Positions 60,122-64,000 of a stretch of DNA of 64,000 nt are shown piece by piece (within the stretch, counting starts at the first letter, position 1; every line of letters starts with the position of its first letter). Source of the stretch: Pyrenopolyporus hunteri (lineage: Eukaryota; Ascomycota; Sordariomycetes; Xylariales; Hypoxylaceae). The notes under the pieces are model-generated. The model did not search any database and was not told the DNA's origin. It saw nothing but the letters and a program-made list of their open reading frames with translations. The stretch lies in contig CADCXC010000009.1 of NCBI GenBank assembly GCA_902806595.1, positions 1,612,001 through 1,676,000 of the forward strand, in the 5' to 3' direction. The position numbers and the translations under genes are program-made.

Positions 60122-60919
60122 ATGGATATCAGGCGCCTCGAGCCGCGGGACATTCCGCTTATCCAGCACGCCAACCTGGAGAACCTACCCGAGAACTACT
60201 TCATGAAGTACTACCTATACCACGCTCTATCATGGCCCCAGCTCAGCTACGTCGCCGTCGACGTATCGCGGCCCAAGAAGACGCCTTACGACTACCCCAA
60301 GATCGTCGGATACGTTCTTGCTAAGATGGAGGAAGAGCCTGCCGACGGCGTTCAGCACGGCCACATCACCTCCTTGTCTGTTATGCGCACCCACCGCCGC
60401 CTGGGAATAGCTGAGAAGCTGATGCGGCAGAGCCGTACGTTGCCTTCCCTACCTACCTATTTTACACCTATGTGATGAGGGCAATCAGTAGTAGTAGTAC
60501 CCCCTGCTGACGTAGGCGACGCCAAAACTACAGAACTAGCCATGGTCGAGACCTTCGGGGCGCAATACGTCAGCCTGCACGTGCGCGTGTCCAACAAGGC
60601 GGCCATCCACCTGTACACCAAGACGCTGGGATTCGACCAGGAGAAGACGGAGGCCAAGTACTACGCGGACGGGGAGGACGCGCACTGCATGCGGCTGGAC
60701 CTGTCGTCGATCCGGGAGCAGATCCGCGAGGCGCAGCTCGACGCCGACGAGGACGCCGGCGAGCCCGCCGACGAGGGCGAGCCCGTGGGCGACGCGGGCA
60801 AGGCCGACGACGGGAAGGCGCTCCCCTCGAGGCCCAAGGAGGCCAAGCGCAAGGTCAAGGTCGGCCGCGCCCTGGGCGTCCAGGCCCTGGTCGAGAAGGA
60901 CGAGAGCAAGCATTCTTAG
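60122..60919 (+). CDS. ARD1: N-terminal acetyltransferase NatA, catalytic subunit
   Basis: Exons 60,122-60,434 and 60,534-60,919 give 232 aa; the intron is 99 nt with GTACGT, a CTGAC branch and ACAG. It acetylates N-terminal Ser, Ala, Thr and Gly of nascent chains on the ribosome together with Nat1/Naa15. The GNAT fold is clear: [10 protein letters not shown] start, [14 protein letters not shown], the acetyl-CoA motif RRLGIA (R92, G95, A97), then [19 protein letters not shown] and [11 protein letters not shown]. The C-terminal 70 residues are acidic then basic, of low complexity, and GC-rich. The acceptor at 60,533 gives SQLAMVETF; the next AG downstream (60,539) would give SPMVETF and fits the family less well. 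Confidence 0.96.
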
Positions 60920-61526
60920 GGAGGGTGTTGGGGGAAGAGGAAAGAGAAGAAGAAAGAGAAAGAGAAAGGAACGAAACATGGGTTGGGATGTGCGTCGCAA
61001 CTCTAAGAGAAAAAGGGAATGCCCGACCTCTCATCTACAAGGGGTCGGGATAGTCGTGTCGAGGGCGTGGCCGTGGTCTTGGGAGTTCTGCAAGCTAGAA
61101 GTAGCGTTGTCGCAGCGCTTGGGGTCGGTTGAATAGCATTTGCTCTCGGGACAGGAAAAGTCTGGCGGAGGTTTCCTCCTCTAACATCACCGTATCGTGG
61201 GTACAATACATATCCTAGAGACGCTGCTTATTTTTATGGACAAGACATAGGCATGGTATGGGATGGAAAGAAATAAAAAGCATCGCGGAGCTTATTATCG
61301 CTTGTATCTATGCTTCAGACTTGTTATGTATTATCTCGAGCCATGTTTGACAAACTCCCGGCTCTCCCGTCTTACCGGCCTATGGTTTGATTCCACATCC
61401 TCACACTCCCAGTAGGCTCCCAAAATCAACGGTAAAGCATTCAACTGCTCGCCATCCAGAGCCTACGCTTCCACCTCCGTAAAAGGGGCGTATCCAGCCC
61501 ATCCTAATTGTTGACCCTATTCCATT
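60920..61526. other. Intergenic region between convergent 3' ends
   Basis: Starts with a purine-rich GAAAGAGA tract (60,940-60,975) in the ARD1 3' region. No gene; a 67-codon frame at 61,003-61,206 is unsupported. Confidence 0.55.
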
Positions 61527-63797
61527 CTACCTCCCCAACCAATCCTCCTCCTCCTGTAGGCTCCTAGCGAGTTCCTCATCGGCCACCAACCGCGCTGCCT
61601 CGAGGGTCAAGGCATTCATATTTTGTTCGAGCGTCCTAATCTCCTCCTCCATCGCCTGGGCTTTCAACTCCTTAGCATTGAGCTTTTTCCCGTCGCCCTC
61701 GTTCTCACTCTCACTTCCATCTTCCTTCATATCCTTATCGATCTCCTCCTTCAGCGACCTTAACTCCGCCTTCTTCTCCGCGACCTGCGCCTTCAGAACG
61801 CCTGCAGCACGATACTTTTCCTCTGCCGCGGACGAGTGGTGTTGTTCCGGTTGCTGTTGCGGCCACGACCGGCGATGGGCAAGAGGCGGAGGCGGAGGCG
61901 GAGGCGGCGTGAAGAACGCGCCATTCCGTGGTCCGAACGGCGACCACGCCGCGGCTCGGGCCTGAGCCTGAGCGTGCGCCGAGATCTGCTCAGCGTGTGC
62001 CTGGGCCTGAGCGGCGATCCTCTGAGCATCAGCGCTGACTCTCCGGGCCTCTGCGCGCGCCATGTCCGCCTGCGCCTGCCCGAAGGCGCGTGCCTGCTCG
62101 ACCTGCTGCTGGGCGCGCTGTATGTGGGCTTCCCAGGGACGAGGGATGTTGTGGTGGCCGAAGCGTCCTGGCCGTGCGCCACGGCCGAACGGGAAGCTGG
62201 GGGCACCGCCAAAACCGCCGCTACCGAATGGGAAGCCCGGCCCGCCGACCGAGCGCGAGTCCGGGCTAGGGACGCAGGGGGGTATGATGGGGAGGGTGAC
62301 GGGCGCGGGAGGGAAAGACGGGAAGAGACCGCCGCGTCGGGCGCCCCGTCCCGCTTCACGCTCGGCGCTTCGGACTTCGCGCGCCAAGTTTCTGCGTTCC
62401 CGCTTCTCAGCCTTGCGGCGGCTGCGGCGCTCGCGCTTGAGGGCTCGCTTCTGCCCTCTCTTTTCCCGACGTATGGCCCTGGAGCTACGCTTCTGCTCTC
62501 GCTTTAGCTCTTTGACCTGCGCCAGCAGTGCCTTGACCTCTTGGCGCAGGTCCGGGTCGATCCTCGTTGGAGTGGCGTTCTTCGCAGCCTTGATGTTGGC
62601 TCGGACGGCTTTAAGCATCTCTCGAGTCACGGGCTGCTCCGGGTGCGCTAGCCAAGCACTGACGGACTGTTTTGTGACAGGGAGCTGGGAGTCTTTTAAG
62701 TCGTCCCAGTCGGGTAGACTACCGATGCTGGAATCCGAATCTGAATCGGAGTCTGACGAGGAAGGACTAGAGTCGGAGCTAGGCGAATGGCCGCGCGATC
62801 CCCGGGAGTGATGACCGTGGCCCGGCCGCCACCAACGGCCTCCACGACCGCGCCCCATCCCATAGTCACCACAATTGGGATGACCGGGCCCTGCGGTAAA
62901 ATCCGGTCCGATACAGACCGGGGGAGGACTGCGATTAGTAGATTCACCATTCCATCGCACGCCATTGCGATCTACTTCGAAGGAATTGCCGAATGAGACA
63001 CGATCGCCGTCGATGGCGAGATTCCCGATACGGAGGCCACGGCTAGTGGCTTCGAATGGCCTAAAGGGATTCCACCACTGTCTCTGACCTCGCTCCTGGG
63101 GCTGAGGTTGGGATTGGGATTGGGGTTGAGACTCAGAAGTGGGAGCATATTGAGGAGCAGGTGTTCGTGATGTAGGGGTTTGGGGGTCAGTTCGATGTAT
63201 AGTTACGCCCCTTGGCCCGAAGAAACCGTCGTTCCACTCGCGGATCGTAGCATCGATATCGTGTCGGGACTTCGACGGCTGATCGAAAGAAGACTTGATC
63301 TGGTCTAATTGCGCTTTAGAAATATTCTTTTCTGTTGTGGACGACTTCGAGTCATCCTGAGCCTGCAACTTGCGCTCGACAACATGCGAATTGGCTCGTG
63401 AGGCGTGGTCTGGCAAGACATAGTTAAGGAAAGTTTGCCAATCCTGCTCGGTTGTGTCGTGCGAGCTCGCCCATCCCGGGTACGGGAAATCATCCGGAGA
63501 AGCGTCTTCTGCGATTGGCAATGAAACCACGAAGTTCTGACTAGGTGTCTGCCCAAGAGCTGGGCGTGACTCAAAGTATGAGTGGATAGATATTATCGTA
63601 TGATGATCGTCATTACCTGTGAAGTTGTGGTTTGACTCTCGGGGAGTTTCCGGAGGGGTGTAAATGGTGGTGCTACGAGAGGACGAGGCCGTAACTGAGG
63701 CATTGTCATCGTTCGCTCCGGTATGAGCGGTTGGGGAACGCCCCGAACGCGAGTAAATATCAGTCTCGGAATACGGCGGAGGTGGAGCGTCGTCCAT
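61527..63797 (-). CDS. Conserved-looking fungal protein of unknown function with PPxY and UIM-like motifs
   Basis: 756 aa, single exon; I do not recognise a named family. The N-terminus has PPPPY (residues 5-9), a PPxY motif of the kind bound by WW domains of Rsp5/Nedd4 ligases, followed by a Ser/Thr-rich disordered stretch with TPPETPRE. A more ordered block contains DTTEQDWQTFLNYVLPDH and later IREWNDGFFGPRGVTIHR. After that come a Gly/Arg/His-rich segment, an acidic Ser/Asp run, a strongly basic Arg/Lys helix (about 430-475), and an Ala/Gln-rich helix with AQAQAHAEQ. A poly-Pro run precedes a C-terminal coiled coil. The last 18 residues, ADEELARSLQEEEDWLGR, resemble a ubiquitin-interacting motif. 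The mix suggests an adaptor in ubiquitin-dependent trafficking; this is inference only. Confidence 0.8.
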   Translation of the reverse strand: MDDAPPPPYSETDIYSRSGRSPTAHTGANDDNASVTASSSRSTTIYTPPETPRESNHNFTGNDDHHTIISIHSYFESRPALGQTPSQNFVVSLPIAEDASPDDFPYPGWASSHDTTEQDWQTFLNYVLPDHASRANSHVVERKLQAQDDSKSSTTEKNISKAQLDQIKSSFDQPSKSRHDIDATIREWNDGFFGPRGVTIHRTDPQTPTSRTPAPQYAPTSESQPQSQSQPQPQERGQRQWWNPFRPFEATSRGLRIGNLAIDGDRVSFGNSFEVDRNGVRWNGESTNRSPPPVCIGPDFTAGPGHPNCGDYGMGRGRGGRWWRPGHGHHSRGSRGHSPSSDSSPSSSDSDSDSDSSIGSLPDWDDLKDSQLPVTKQSVSAWLAHPEQPVTREMLKAVRANIKAAKNATPTRIDPDLRQEVKALLAQVKELKREQKRSSRAIRREKRGQKRALKRERRSRRKAEKRERRNLAREVRSAEREAGRGARRGGLFPSFPPAPVTLPIIPPCVPSPDSRSVGGPGFPFGSGGFGGAPSFPFGRGARPGRFGHHNIPRPWEAHIQRAQQQVEQARAFGQAQADMARAEARRVSADAQRIAAQAQAHAEQISAHAQAQARAAAWSPFGPRNGAFFTPPPPPPPPLAHRRSWPQQQPEQHHSSAAEEKYRAAGVLKAQVAEKKAELRSLKEEIDKDMKEDGSESENEGDGKKLNAKELKAQAMEEEIRTLEQNMNALTLEAARLVADEELARSLQEEEDWLGR

Positions 63798-64000
63798 GAT
63801 GAAAATTATTTTGGTCCACCTTTGACGTCTGTGGAAGGAAGATCACTACGATGGAATACCCGGAGGTATATATGTAGGTATGTAGAGGCTCAAGGTTGGT
63901 TCTTGTAGAAGCTAGTTAAGTAGCGTCGTTTCGATAAAAACTTGGATGAGGTGTAAGCCGTCCGTGTGAAAGTACTATGACGAGGCCTTTATAAAGCGGC
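63798..64000. promoter_or_regulatory. Promoter side of the PPxY/UIM protein gene
   Basis: Upstream sequence cut by the window end; contains ATGTAGGTATGTAG near 63,870. No gene start is visible on the other strand. Confidence 0.4.

Noticed and set aside
61836..62811. Long + strand frames (223 and 249 codons) antisense to the PPxY/UIM protein
   Set aside because: Arg/Pro/Ala-rich shadow frames with no domain; the minus frame is much longer.

Overview
The window is from a filamentous ascomycete (Pezizomycotina, probably a sordariomycete; genus not resolvable by eye). The evidence is short introns with GTRNGT donors, CTAAC/CTGAC branch sites and YAG acceptors, the gene content (HET-domain gene, REX3, a complex I 21.3 kDa subunit, ARD1, QCR8), CT-rich promoters, and a large block of DNA hypermutated in the manner of repeat-induced point mutation (RIP).

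Layout. (1) 1-24,870 is an extremely AT-rich, gene-free block. Nearly every surviving C lies in a CpG. It holds wrecked mobile elements: a 6.1 kb LTR element with 214/215 bp LTRs and a plausible 5 bp target duplication (2,062-8,207), a dispersed family of elements with ~110-130 bp inverted ends, and several tandem repeats (23 bp, 72 bp and others). One island (18,673-19,461) is not mutated at all: a 789 bp fold-back element with perfect 60 bp terminal inverted repeats and a perfect 8 bp target duplication, inserted after the host DNA had been mutated. (2) 24,870-31,000 is an accessory border segment: an FAD aromatic monooxygenase and a five-exon O-methyltransferase, transcribed divergently, with an interstitial telomere-type repeat tract between them. 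(3) 32,000-64,000 is ordinary euchromatin with 14 genes: 5-hydroxyisourate hydrolase, NUP85-like nucleoporin, glutathione-dependent formaldehyde dehydrogenase, a 72-aa AN1 zinc finger protein, endonuclease III (NTH1), a HET-domain protein, a ROG1-type serine esterase, RNA exonuclease REX3, prohibitin PHB1, QCR8, complex I 21.3 kDa subunit, LTO1, NatA catalytic subunit ARD1, and a conserved-looking protein with PPxY and UIM-like motifs.

How they fit together. The FAD monooxygenase and methyltransferase are the enzyme types that tailor aromatic polyketides and may be the remnant or edge of a secondary-metabolite locus next to heterochromatin. PHB1, QCR8 and the complex I subunit form a compact group of three mitochondrial inner-membrane genes. 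The other genes are unrelated housekeeping functions. Splice models below were built by hand from reading frame, splice signals and family conservation. No tRNA, rRNA or CRISPR array was found.
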